Part shown: piece by piece, positions 1-6,997 of the stretch
How the letters are laid out: each line of letters opens with the position of its first letter
Numbering within the stretch: position 1 is the first letter of the stretch
Assembly (NCBI GenBank): GCA_947463095.1
Contig: CANHRE010000021.1
Location: 1 to 36,332, forward strand
DNA from: Flavobacteriales bacterium
GTDB taxonomy: Bacteria > Bacteroidota > Bacteroidia > NS11-12g > UBA955
Direction of reading: 5' to 3'
Length of the DNA stretch: 36,332 bases
Program-made: the position numbers and the translations under genes
Notes under the pieces: model-generated
The model's input: the letters and a program-made list of their open reading frames with translations, nothing else
What the model was told of the DNA's origin: nothing
The model's database searches: none

Positions 1-1
1 C

Positions 2-232
2 ACTTTCTATAAAGGTATCTCACAACACCCGCTGCTCAGACTTCACCAGCACAACTGCAATGAGGTCCGTTCCACTGCTGGTAAAGGTCCCTGGACCTTA
101 TTGGCTGTTTTCCTATGTGATTCTAAAACCAATGCCCTCATCAGGGAACGCAAACTCAAGAAATACAGCCGGGAAAAAACACTCATTTACATCACGCAAT
201 ATGAAAACATCGTTCACCTGTTTCAATCTTAG
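2..232 (+). CDS. GIY-YIG nuclease family protein, 5' end cut by window
   Basis: Reading frame 2 is open from the left edge to a TAG at 230-232 and gives about 76 residues of the C-terminal part of a single-domain GIY-YIG protein. Visible family features are the FYKGIS segment, a PLLRLHQHN stretch with the Arg and His/Asn pattern of the domain, a STAGKGPW loop, the ALIRERKLKKYSREK helix that carries the conserved Glu, and a short tail. The N-terminal YVYIL strand lies outside the window. The reading rests on the match to small stand-alone GIY-YIG proteins common in Bacteroidota, whose cellular role is mostly unknown. It is on the same strand as ruvC, 142 nt upstream. A longer in-frame reading of ruvC from position 60 runs through this gene in another frame and is not real. 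Confidence 0.8.
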   Translation, partial: TFYKGISQHPLLRLHQHNCNEVRSTAGKGPWTLLAVFLCDSKTNALIRERKLKKYSREKTLIYITQYENIVHLFQS

Positions 233-248
233 CGCCGCCCTGGCATCC

Positions 249-264
249 CTACCGCTTGCGGTAG
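249..264. repeat. Short perfect inverted repeat between GIY-YIG gene and ruvC
   Basis: CTACCGC-TT-GCGGTAG forms a perfect 7-bp stem. It lies 17 nt after the GIY-YIG stop codon and is followed by TAAAAA rather than a T-run on the plus strand, so it is not a standard intrinsic terminator. It may be a weak 3' end structure or a repeat element. The function is not known. Confidence 0.4.
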
Positions 265-337
265 TAAAAAACACAGGCCTTGGCTTCAAGGCGTCCCATG
301 CGGCTGTGAGCCCAATTGTTCACCCTATTTTACATTT

Positions 338-367
338 TTTGAATACCCTTGGAAAACTGCAACTTTG
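338..367 (+). promoter_or_regulatory. Candidate Bacteroidota promoter for ruvC
   Basis: TTTG at 338-341, an 18-nt spacer, then CAACTTTG at 360-367. This fits the Bacteroidota sigma-70 pattern TTTG-N17..23-TAnnTTTG with one mismatch in the -7 box. Transcription would begin around 371-374, which leaves almost no leader before the ATG at 375. Confidence 0.5.
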
Positions 368-374
368 CAACAGG

Positions 375-953
375 ATGCTACCGCTTTCCTTTGAACGAGT
401 TATCCTTGGCGTTGACCCTGGAACACAGATACTTGGCTATGGAGTCATTGGATGCAATGGCAAGAATTTCCAGTTATTGGACCTGGGCGTGTTGCGACTT
501 GAAAAATTTCGCGACCACGCAGAAAGGCTTCGAAGAATACACGTTCGCATGACTGAGCTCATTCTACTCCACAGCGTTGGAGAAATGGCCTTAGAGGCCC
601 CTTTTTACGGCAAAAACGTACAAAGTATGCTGAAGCTGGGAAGAGCACAAGGTGTTGCCATTGGCGCTGCTATTGCAAAAGATGTAGCAGTTTTTGAATA
701 CAGTCCCAGGAAAATAAAACAAAGCGTTACAGGAAAAGGAAGCGCGAGTAAAGAACAGGTGGCAGCTATATTACACCAATTGATGACCATTGACGTAAAG
801 CCGGAAAAGTTCGATGCTACAGATGGACTTGCCGCCGGGGTTTGTCATTTTTTCCAGGCTAATCCGGGGAAAATAGGCCGCACAAGTGAAGGGAGCAGCA
901 AGAAAAACGCTTGGGCTAAATTCATCAGCCAAAACCCGGACAAAGTACGCTAA
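375..953 (+). CDS. ruvC: Holliday junction resolvase RuvC
   Basis: RuvC is the endonuclease that resolves Holliday junctions together with RuvAB. The start ATG at 375 gives 192 residues, close to the usual 160-190. It places the first catalytic Asp at residue 14 in the GVDPGT motif. The other acidic residues are Glu74 in LEAPFYGKN and Asp147/Asp150 in FDATDGLAAG, the same three-residue spacing as E. coli Asp138/Asp141. The frame is open back to position 60, but that part is not RuvC-like and overlaps the GIY-YIG gene. There is no clear Shine-Dalgarno sequence. The stop codon lies 3 nt from the stop of the convergent HIT gene, so no terminator separates them. The C-terminal 25 residues are basic and probably flexible. 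Confidence 0.93.
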   Translation: MLPLSFERVILGVDPGTQILGYGVIGCNGKNFQLLDLGVLRLEKFRDHAERLRRIHVRMTELILLHSVGEMALEAPFYGKNVQSMLKLGRAQGVAIGAAIAKDVAVFEYSPRKIKQSVTGKGSASKEQVAAILHQLMTIDVKPEKFDATDGLAAGVCHFFQANPGKIGRTSEGSSKKNAWAKFISQNPDKVR

Positions 954-956
954 GGC

Positions 957-1352
957 TCAAGCCATTACAGCCCGTATTCTATCTGCTAGTGCAGAAAGTT
1001 CTTCCTGCCCGGGCTTCATTTTGGTTTTTCCAAAATTCATATCATCAACATGCTGCATCGGAATCAGATGAACGTGCGCGTGAGGCACTTCCAGTCCAAC
1101 TACTGATACACCAATTTTCCTGCAAGGCACGGCTTGTTTGATGGCAGCCGCTACTTTCCGTGCGAAAGGAAGAATTCCTGATAGGTGCAGCTCATCTAAG
1201 TCGAACAGGTAATCCACCTCTATTTTGGGCACTACGAGGGCGTGGCCCGTCACCAGTGGATTCACATCCAAAAAGGCAATAAAATGGTCGTCCTCCAGCA
1301 AAATGTGTGCAGGGATTTCCTTGTCTATAATCTTGGAAAAAATCGTTGACAT
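957..1352 (-). CDS. HIT family nucleotide-binding hydrolase
   Basis: A 131-residue histidine-triad protein of the HINT/PKCI branch, expected to hydrolyse purine nucleoside phosphoramidates or similar nucleotide conjugates in the cytoplasm. The signature HAHVHLIPM places the triad His at residues 91, 93 and 95, and the N-terminal SKIIDKEIPA segment is typical. The start is taken as the ATG at 1352, giving MSTIFSK. The frame is open upstream to 1370, but that would run into greA and adds a non-family sequence. The start codon follows the greA stop by one base (TGA-C-ATG), which implies translational coupling. The physiological substrate is not predictable. Confidence 0.92.
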   Translation of the reverse strand: MSTIFSKIIDKEIPAHILLEDDHFIAFLDVNPLVTGHALVVPKIEVDYLFDLDELHLSGILPFARKVAAAIKQAVPCRKIGVSVVGLEVPHAHVHLIPMQHVDDMNFGKTKMKPGQEELSALADRIRAVMA

Positions 1353-1353
1353 G

Positions 1354-1827
1354 TCAACGAAAAATTTCAAGTATTTCCATCTTCATCAAACCCGCCGGCA
1401 CCTGAACTTCCACAACATCACCCACGTGTTTGCCCATCAGGGCTGATCCGATTGCAGATTTCACAGATATCTTTCCGAGCTTCAAATCTGCTTCCTTCTC
1501 ACTAACCAACATAAAAGTGAATTCCTTCTTCAGGCTGTGATTTTGAACACGTACAGAACTAAGAATGGTAACCTTACTGGTATCCACCTTTGAAACATCT
1601 ATTAGGCGCGCATTAGACAAAAGGGTTTGCAACTGTGCTATTTTCATTTCTAGCATACCCTGAGCCTCTTTTGCGGCATCATATTCAGCATTTTCACTGA
1701 GGTCCCCCTTTTCACGAGCTTCCGCGATGGCTTTGGAAATTTTTGGTCTTTCCACTGCCTTCAATTCATGGAGTTCCTGTTTAAGCTTTTCGAGCCCTTC
1801 TTTCGTTAAATAAGTTATTTCACTCAT
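1354..1827 (-). CDS. greA: Transcription elongation factor GreA
   Basis: GreA rescues backtracked RNA polymerase by stimulating transcript cleavage through the secondary channel. The 157-residue length matches the family (about 158). The N-terminal coiled coil contains the conserved tip motif GDLSENAEYDAAKE with the acidic Asp/Glu pair needed for cleavage. The C-terminal globular domain ends with the family-typical PAGLMKMEILEI. ATG at 1827 is chosen because it gives the family N-terminus (MSEITYLTKEG) and lies 8 nt after a perfect AAGGAGG. The open frame up to 1884 runs back through the porV terminator and is not coding. It is co-transcribed with the HIT gene. Its leader is unusual and is described separately. 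Confidence 0.95.
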   Translation of the reverse strand: MSEITYLTKEGLEKLKQELHELKAVERPKISKAIAEAREKGDLSENAEYDAAKEAQGMLEMKIAQLQTLLSNARLIDVSKVDTSKVTILSSVRVQNHSLKKEFTFMLVSEKEADLKLGKISVKSAIGSALMGKHVGDVVEVQVPAGLMKMEILEIFR

Positions 1828-1835
1828 GTTTCTTT

Positions 1836-1842
1836 CCTCCTT
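1836..1842 (-). promoter_or_regulatory. Perfect Shine-Dalgarno sequence of greA
   Basis: On the minus strand AAGGAGG lies 8 nt before the greA ATG. It is the only perfect Shine-Dalgarno sequence with its own untranslated leader found upstream of a gene in this window. Most other starts have A-rich or unremarkable leaders, as is usual for Bacteroidota. Confidence 0.85.
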
Positions 1843-1846
1843 GGAT

Positions 1847-1881
1847 AAAAAAAAAGTGTTGCACCGGTTAAGATGCAACAC
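1847..1881 (-). terminator. Intrinsic terminator of the porV-like gene
   Basis: Read on the minus strand, GTGTTGCA (1881-1874) pairs perfectly with TGCAACAC (1863-1856) around a 10-nt loop and is followed by nine T residues (1855-1847). This is a textbook intrinsic terminator 20 nt after the porV-like stop codon. The same hairpin would form the 5' end of the greA transcript if the -7 element at 1884-1891 is used. Confidence 0.85.
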
Positions 1882-1883
1882 CA

Positions 1884-1891
1884 CAAAGATA
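1884..1891 (-). promoter_or_regulatory. -7 promoter element of greA
   Basis: TATCTTTG on the minus strand is a perfect match to TAnnTTTG. No TTTG at the usual -33 distance was found. The predicted transcription start is about 1878-1880, at the first bases of the terminator hairpin. Confidence 0.5.
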
Positions 1892-1901
1892 AGTTTTGGA
1901 A

Positions 1902-2999
1902 TTATTCGTTTTCGTAATTCAAATCAATACGAACACCGAAGGTATGGGTACCTCCAAAAGGATTGGTAGCCCTGTAGCTATAGTCGATACCGAGGTTAGA
2001 CTTGCTATCGGGGCCAGTTTTAAATGGAACGTCCAAAGACAAGCCCGCATTTAGACCGGTGTAGGCTGTAATTCGTGTATCGTAGTTAAAAATGCCCTCC
2101 TGATAGGTGAAGCCGAGGCGACCGGAAATGAAATTATTATAGGCATATTCCATTCCGAGGCTGGTTTCGTTGTTCTGGAATGCGTGGTTGGCAAAGCCCA
2201 ATGCAAGAGTCAAACGATGCATATACAGACCCGGATCGCTATCAAGTCGGAAGTCGTATGCAGCGCTCATAGCAAGAACCGTAGGTAACTGGAAACGATC
2301 TACTCTATGTTGCAGGGTTTTGGTAAAATCACCGTTTTGTACCACAGCTTTTGTGCTTAAACCATCGCCACTGTGGCGCATATCAGGTCCAATATTCTTA
2401 ACCACCAATCCGAAGTGGATGTCGTTCTTTTTGATGGTATTGGCCGGATTGGCAGAATTTACATATTGAACGCCTGCGTCCATGCTCATTCCCAGTGCGC
2501 GTGCATCAGGAATTCCTTCACTCACTGCACGGAACATTACGCCGGCCGTGATGGTATTGAAGGTTTTACCATATCCAACGCCAAAGTTGGTCATGCTCAC
2601 ACGATAAGTACCAAGTCCGCCATAGGGCTGATCTTCGGTAGTGATGACTATAGGCGCTACCTGCCACTGCATCACGCTTACACCAAGCACACCGTCTTCG
2701 CTCACCTTTTGGGCCAGTCCGAAGCTGTTGATATTGATACCACTTCCTCCGAGCCAGCTGGTACGGGAAAATGCGGCCTCTGTCATGTTCGCTCTGGCCA
2801 ATCCTGCTATGTTCAGGTACGTAGCTTCTACGCCTTTGGCAGTGCTGACGCCTGACCATCCCCAAGCGGAATTCCGGCCCCAGCCATTGACTACCAGTTG
2901 TTGGGCACCTGCCTGACCTTGACGGTCCGGATTACCTGCCCAAAGCGCTATACCGGAACAAATTGCTGCGGCGAGGCTCCATGCTTTATTCAGATTCAT
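1902..2999 (-). CDS. PorV/PorQ-family outer membrane beta-barrel, T9SS-associated
   Basis: A 365-residue outer membrane protein of the PorV/PorQ family. Canonical PorV is the shuttle that carries T9SS cargo from the translocon to the attachment complex. Residues 1-32 look like a signal peptide. The family hallmark follows: a Gly/Ala-rich first strand (NSAWGWSGVSTAKGVEATYLNIAGLA) equivalent to GMGGA...A.YWNPAGLA. The rest shows alternating amphipathic strands, and the C-terminus (THTFGVRIDLNYE) resembles a terminal barrel strand. It lies 29 nt after the T9SS cargo gene and is followed by a strong terminator, so it is the last gene of the operon. It is probably a paralogue dedicated to the adjacent cargo rather than the housekeeping PorV, because its N-terminus differs and it lies beside a cargo gene. 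That is inference. Confidence 0.85.
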   Translation of the reverse strand: MNLNKAWSLAAAICSGIALWAGNPDRQGQAGAQQLVVNGWGRNSAWGWSGVSTAKGVEATYLNIAGLARANMTEAAFSRTSWLGGSGININSFGLAQKVSEDGVLGVSVMQWQVAPIVITTEDQPYGGLGTYRVSMTNFGVGYGKTFNTITAGVMFRAVSEGIPDARALGMSMDAGVQYVNSANPANTIKKNDIHFGLVVKNIGPDMRHSGDGLSTKAVVQNGDFTKTLQHRVDRFQLPTVLAMSAAYDFRLDSDPGLYMHRLTLALGFANHAFQNNETSLGMEYAYNNFISGRLGFTYQEGIFNYDTRITAYTGLNAGLSLDVPFKTGPDSKSNLGIDYSYRATNPFGGTHTFGVRIDLNYENE

Positions 3000-3028
3000 G
3001 TCTTTTCTTTTTTGGCTTTTAAAATCCC

Positions 3029-6000
3029 TTAATAACTATCCAAGTCCACGGAATGCATGATGCCGTACCAGCGAACCACTTTTTCTCCCAGGTCAGGGGC
3101 TTTTACATGGATGATGTATAAACCGCTGGCGATAGGAACACTTGCATCATTTTTAAGATCCCAGTCAACGAAGGTTCTGTCGTCCGATTTTTCAATTCGG
3201 CGCACCAGTGCCCCGCTCAGGTTGTAGATGCTGATTGTGCAGGTTGGCGGAAGATTCGTAATCTTCACCCGTGCATCAATAGGACTAGTCTCATACTTAC
3301 TGAATGCCCTATATGGGTTGGGTACTACATTCACCAGATCCAGTGATTTCTTGCCATGATCAGTGGTGATGGCCGGAGCTATATCCTCACTGTTAAAGGA
3401 ATACACGGGAAGATTATTGTTCACCGGCGTAGTTGAGGTATTATAGGCCGTATAAGCCTTCTTAATTCTGATGCGTATGCGCACTTCTGTTGGAGGCACA
3501 CCATCTTTCATGGAATAACCTGGAGCCAGGATGGTTGGCACTACCCACATGATTTGCGACAATACCTTCCGTTTGTCCACTGTGCCGGGAGAGGCACCTG
3601 CAGCAGAGGGCAGCAATACAGCCGAATAATCGCTGATTCCTTCTGGATATTTCTTTCCTTTCACCGTGCGCTGCACACCAAAACTGTATCCGGTTCCGAA
3701 GACATAGATAAAATGCTTACCTCCCAAGGCCGGATAAGTTCCGTTGTCGTTGAAAAAGGTAGACGTTGGATTCCAAATCATGTCCTTGCCATTCTCACCT
3801 GGCAGGTAACTGTCTTCACCGAATGCCAGATTCAGTCGTTCTCCTGTTTCCAGGTTCACCGCATAACCGGGGAAGTAGCTCTTACCCTGACCGGCACTTG
3901 GCTTCAGATCTCTGTCAAGACTGGTTCCCCAGCGCATGTTAAACTTATCCATCTGCCCATCAGTACTTGCTTTCACCTGATCATCAGCCATCTCGAGCAC
4001 GATGCATTCCGACCATTTTGAACGATCAGGAGTGATTACCAGATCAATGCTGGCCAATTCGGTCAAAGGATTATCGGAAACGGCGCTGTTTCTCCATGCC
4101 ATACCGAAGGTGTTCCTGTTTGTTGTTGCTTCCAGCCCTGCTCTTGCTGCGAGTGCATAGGGAGCAATACGACCATTCCAGATTTTCTCATAGGAGCCGT
4201 TGGGATCTAAAGGATTTCCGTTGGCGTCCTGCATATCGTGTTCATAGGGACTGAACGTAGAACCGCGACCTGCATTACCGGAGCGAATCCAGTTTTGCCA
4301 GATGTTGGCGCCTTGTGCCGCATCGTTATCGGCGATGGCAGAAAGCCATGGCCTTCCTGGATCTTCAAATTCCACACTCCAGTCAAGCAAACCATTGGCT
4401 ACATCAGCTTGTGGTTTGGTACCGGGATTATTCACCTGCTCGATTTCCACACTCAGGCCCCAATCGTTCAGGGTAACCCTGCCCACTTTGGAACTGCTGG
4501 GGTTATTGGTAAGCGCTGGCCTTCCCTGCAGGGATTCAAACTTATAGGCAAGGGTGGTATCGCTAAATACGGTATCATTGGTGGTTTTATTCACCAGCAT
4601 CCAACGGCTTGTTGATCTGATGGTATCCTGCCAACCTTGCGAAGACGGCTGGGTACGTGGTTTGGGTTCAAGAATGTACAGCTCGAAATTTGCCTTGGGC
4701 ACTTTCAGCGGATCAACAACCTTGATTTTCGCCGGACCGTTTCCGCCGAGGTATTTGGGATTCAGGCTGGAGCCGTTTGCCAGGATTTCCTTCACTGTCT
4801 CTTCGGTAAATTCCAGCACATTGCCACCGTTTCCACGACCTTCTATACGCTGAAGGGTAGGACCGCTGCCATAACCTGAATTCAGGCGGGTACCGAAATT
4901 CTCGGGGTCAGTTTTGTGGGGAATTGCTTTAAGCACCTGGATGTTTCTGCGACCAGCAAGGAATTGCTGTGGCTCTGTTGAAAGAGTGTCATCAGAAAGC
5001 ACGCCATAGGAAAGCACCATGTAATAGTAGGTTCTGAAGTCAACCAGGCCCTGGTTTGCGCTGGTAGCAAACAAATCTTTTTTGATGCTGAAAGAGTGGC
5101 GCAGGCCATTGTTCTCTCCGTTCACCTTTTCTTCAGGGATATAGGCATTCACCTTTGCATCAAATACGCGATTGATGATTTGAGCGAAGTTGTCTTTCAC
5201 ATCACACTGGAACAAGAGACGCGCTTTGTCTACATTCTCCAGATCACCTGTGTTCACTGTAGCGTCTTTCAGCTGGTAAATCATGTAACCCTGGAATTTG
5301 TAGGTAAGCTTCTTGTTTGCTTCGTTGATGTAGGCTTCGGTATACCCTTCAACTTTCTTACTGTTGGTGTTCACCAGTTTCATCACCAGTTCACCTTCCA
5401 ACTCCTGCATTTCGATATCCGGAGCATCAGGACCATCCAGAATTTTGAAGTTGTTATTAAACAGTCGTTGCGCTTTATCTGAAGCAAGTCGCAGTAGGTT
5501 TAGCGAACCTTGTGCCGCGCCGGCGCAGGGCTGACCGGCACCGCCTGAGGTGGTGCGCGCCCAAACCACACCCACTGTTACACGGTTTACTGCACCGGGA
5601 TACATGGTAAAGGGGCCTGAAGACTGCAGGAAGCGGCGATCACCGGGGCGGTTGCCGGCACTTCTTTCATCCCAGCACTGACCGGGAAAATCATTGTCTG
5701 TGCCTGCCGAGAACATATAGCGGGTGGTCTGAGAGCCACCGATGCCGTTTCCGCCAAAGGTAACGTTTTGACCACCCAGCCAACGCCCGCGAAGCAGGTT
5801 ATAAAATTCCTGCGCGAGGTCAGGGTTTCCGTTAATCGGGTTATTGTCGTTATTGTAGTACATGAAGGCGCCCATGCCCAGCTCATTTCCTGCTGAGTCG
5901 CGGGGTCCTTCAAAGAAATCTACCCCAACGGTAGGCGGGTTCAAGCCGTAGCCAAGTACACCTTCATCATCTTCATCACCATTATAGCAATAGCCCAGAG

Positions 6001-6952
6001 CCCGGTTTACATCACACCCTACGTAGTCATCGGCATAGTTACCCAAGTCGGCATCTACCCACTGACCAAAATAGGTTTGGTTGATTTTGCTGAAGCTGCG
6101 GTTGATGACTTCTGTAGAATAGAAAGTCATGTTGTTCACCTCATCATTGGTGGCGAAACCAAAGGCGGTGGTATGCAGTTCTATACCAATGGGAACACCC
6201 TGGGTTTCGCTGTGGATGTTACCCTTATCGTTATAGCAGAACCACAGCATCATATCGGGCTGGCGGTCTACACCGTTTTCGCTGATAGGGCGGCGGTTAT
6301 CCAGTACGGGGTGTTCACCCTGAAAAGGTTCATAAATACCGTTTCCGTTGATATCCTTAAAAGGAGCCAGCGATTTGGGTTCTGTTGAGCTGGTAGCATA
6401 GGGCCGGTTCAGGCCTGCGGGCCATTCGGTGATGCCTGCTCCGGGGTTGATCCAGCTATTGGCTTCAGCCTCTTCCATTTCTGTTCTGGAAACCTTCCAA
6501 ATGCGGTCATAGGCTTTACAGCGTTGTGGGTCGGTACCTGCAGTAGTGGTATCCAGCGGACCCGGCCAGAAGTCGCTGCCGCGCTGCCGATAAGTCATCG
6601 CCGCCAGTTTCAGGTTTCCACCATCGTCCAAACCACCGATCCACAGGGCTCCGCTGAACATTGAATGCTTGCGAACGGCATTGGCATCGGTAACCTTCGG
6701 TACTTCGTACTTCGGGTTATTCAGATCCCACCACATATCCCCTCCATTGAGGATTTTGGTTCTTACGTTGTTGATATCCAGGTCGGCACTCTGAGTGGCA
6801 GGTTCGCAGGTATTGGCGAACATGTTCATACGCCTGTCCTGGGTTACCGGCTTGGAGCGCGGATTCAGGTTCGTAACGGGTCTAGCCTGAAGGGCTGCCA
6901 GGGTTACGAGCAACAGCGTTGAGCTGATGATAGATTTTCCTCTTTGTTTCAT
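3029..6952 (-). CDS. Large secreted protein with T9SS C-terminal sorting domain, function unknown
   Basis: A 1307-residue exported protein. ATG at 6952 gives a clean signal peptide (MKQRGKSII..., hydrophobic to about residue 21). The track-style GTG start two codons earlier is less likely. The N-terminal third carries motifs recurrent in a Bacteroidota family I recognise only as conserved-hypothetical: ALWIGGLDDGGNL, FWPGPLD, DINGNGIYEPFQGEHP (possible Ca-binding loop), and DLGNYADDYVGCD. No hydrolase active site was found. The middle is long and beta-rich. The last roughly 95 residues form a type A sorting domain: VVPNPYRAF, SIYNLSGALVRRI, and ASGLYIIHVKAPDLGEKVVRW. The protein should cross the outer membrane by T9SS and be anchored on the surface or released. 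It lies between a TonB receptor (45 nt) and a PorV-like barrel (29 nt) on the same strand. Confidence 0.88.
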   Translation of the reverse strand: MKQRGKSIISSTLLLVTLAALQARPVTNLNPRSKPVTQDRRMNMFANTCEPATQSADLDINNVRTKILNGGDMWWDLNNPKYEVPKVTDANAVRKHSMFSGALWIGGLDDGGNLKLAAMTYRQRGSDFWPGPLDTTTAGTDPQRCKAYDRIWKVSRTEMEEAEANSWINPGAGITEWPAGLNRPYATSSTEPKSLAPFKDINGNGIYEPFQGEHPVLDNRRPISENGVDRQPDMMLWFCYNDKGNIHSETQGVPIGIELHTTAFGFATNDEVNNMTFYSTEVINRSFSKINQTYFGQWVDADLGNYADDYVGCDVNRALGYCYNGDEDDEGVLGYGLNPPTVGVDFFEGPRDSAGNELGMGAFMYYNNDNNPINGNPDLAQEFYNLLRGRWLGGQNVTFGGNGIGGSQTTRYMFSAGTDNDFPGQCWDERSAGNRPGDRRFLQSSGPFTMYPGAVNRVTVGVVWARTTSGGAGQPCAGAAQGSLNLLRLASDKAQRLFNNNFKILDGPDAPDIEMQELEGELVMKLVNTNSKKVEGYTEAYINEANKKLTYKFQGYMIYQLKDATVNTGDLENVDKARLLFQCDVKDNFAQIINRVFDAKVNAYIPEEKVNGENNGLRHSFSIKKDLFATSANQGLVDFRTYYYMVLSYGVLSDDTLSTEPQQFLAGRRNIQVLKAIPHKTDPENFGTRLNSGYGSGPTLQRIEGRGNGGNVLEFTEETVKEILANGSSLNPKYLGGNGPAKIKVVDPLKVPKANFELYILEPKPRTQPSSQGWQDTIRSTSRWMLVNKTTNDTVFSDTTLAYKFESLQGRPALTNNPSSSKVGRVTLNDWGLSVEIEQVNNPGTKPQADVANGLLDWSVEFEDPGRPWLSAIADNDAAQGANIWQNWIRSGNAGRGSTFSPYEHDMQDANGNPLDPNGSYEKIWNGRIAPYALAARAGLEATTNRNTFGMAWRNSAVSDNPLTELASIDLVITPDRSKWSECIVLEMADDQVKASTDGQMDKFNMRWGTSLDRDLKPSAGQGKSYFPGYAVNLETGERLNLAFGEDSYLPGENGKDMIWNPTSTFFNDNGTYPALGGKHFIYVFGTGYSFGVQRTVKGKKYPEGISDYSAVLLPSAAGASPGTVDKRKVLSQIMWVVPTILAPGYSMKDGVPPTEVRIRIRIKKAYTAYNTSTTPVNNNLPVYSFNSEDIAPAITTDHGKKSLDLVNVVPNPYRAFSKYETSPIDARVKITNLPPTCTISIYNLSGALVRRIEKSDDRTFVDWDLKNDASVPIASGLYIIHVKAPDLGEKVVRWYGIMHSVDLDSY

Positions 6953-6997
6953 AATCACATTTCTTTTAAAGACCTAAGATGAAATTGCTGTAATGAA

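Noticed and set aside
60-374. Extended ruvC reading with about 105 extra N-terminal residues
   Set aside because: The extra part does not look like RuvC and overlaps the GIY-YIG gene, which is the better reading in another frame. The family start fits ATG 375.
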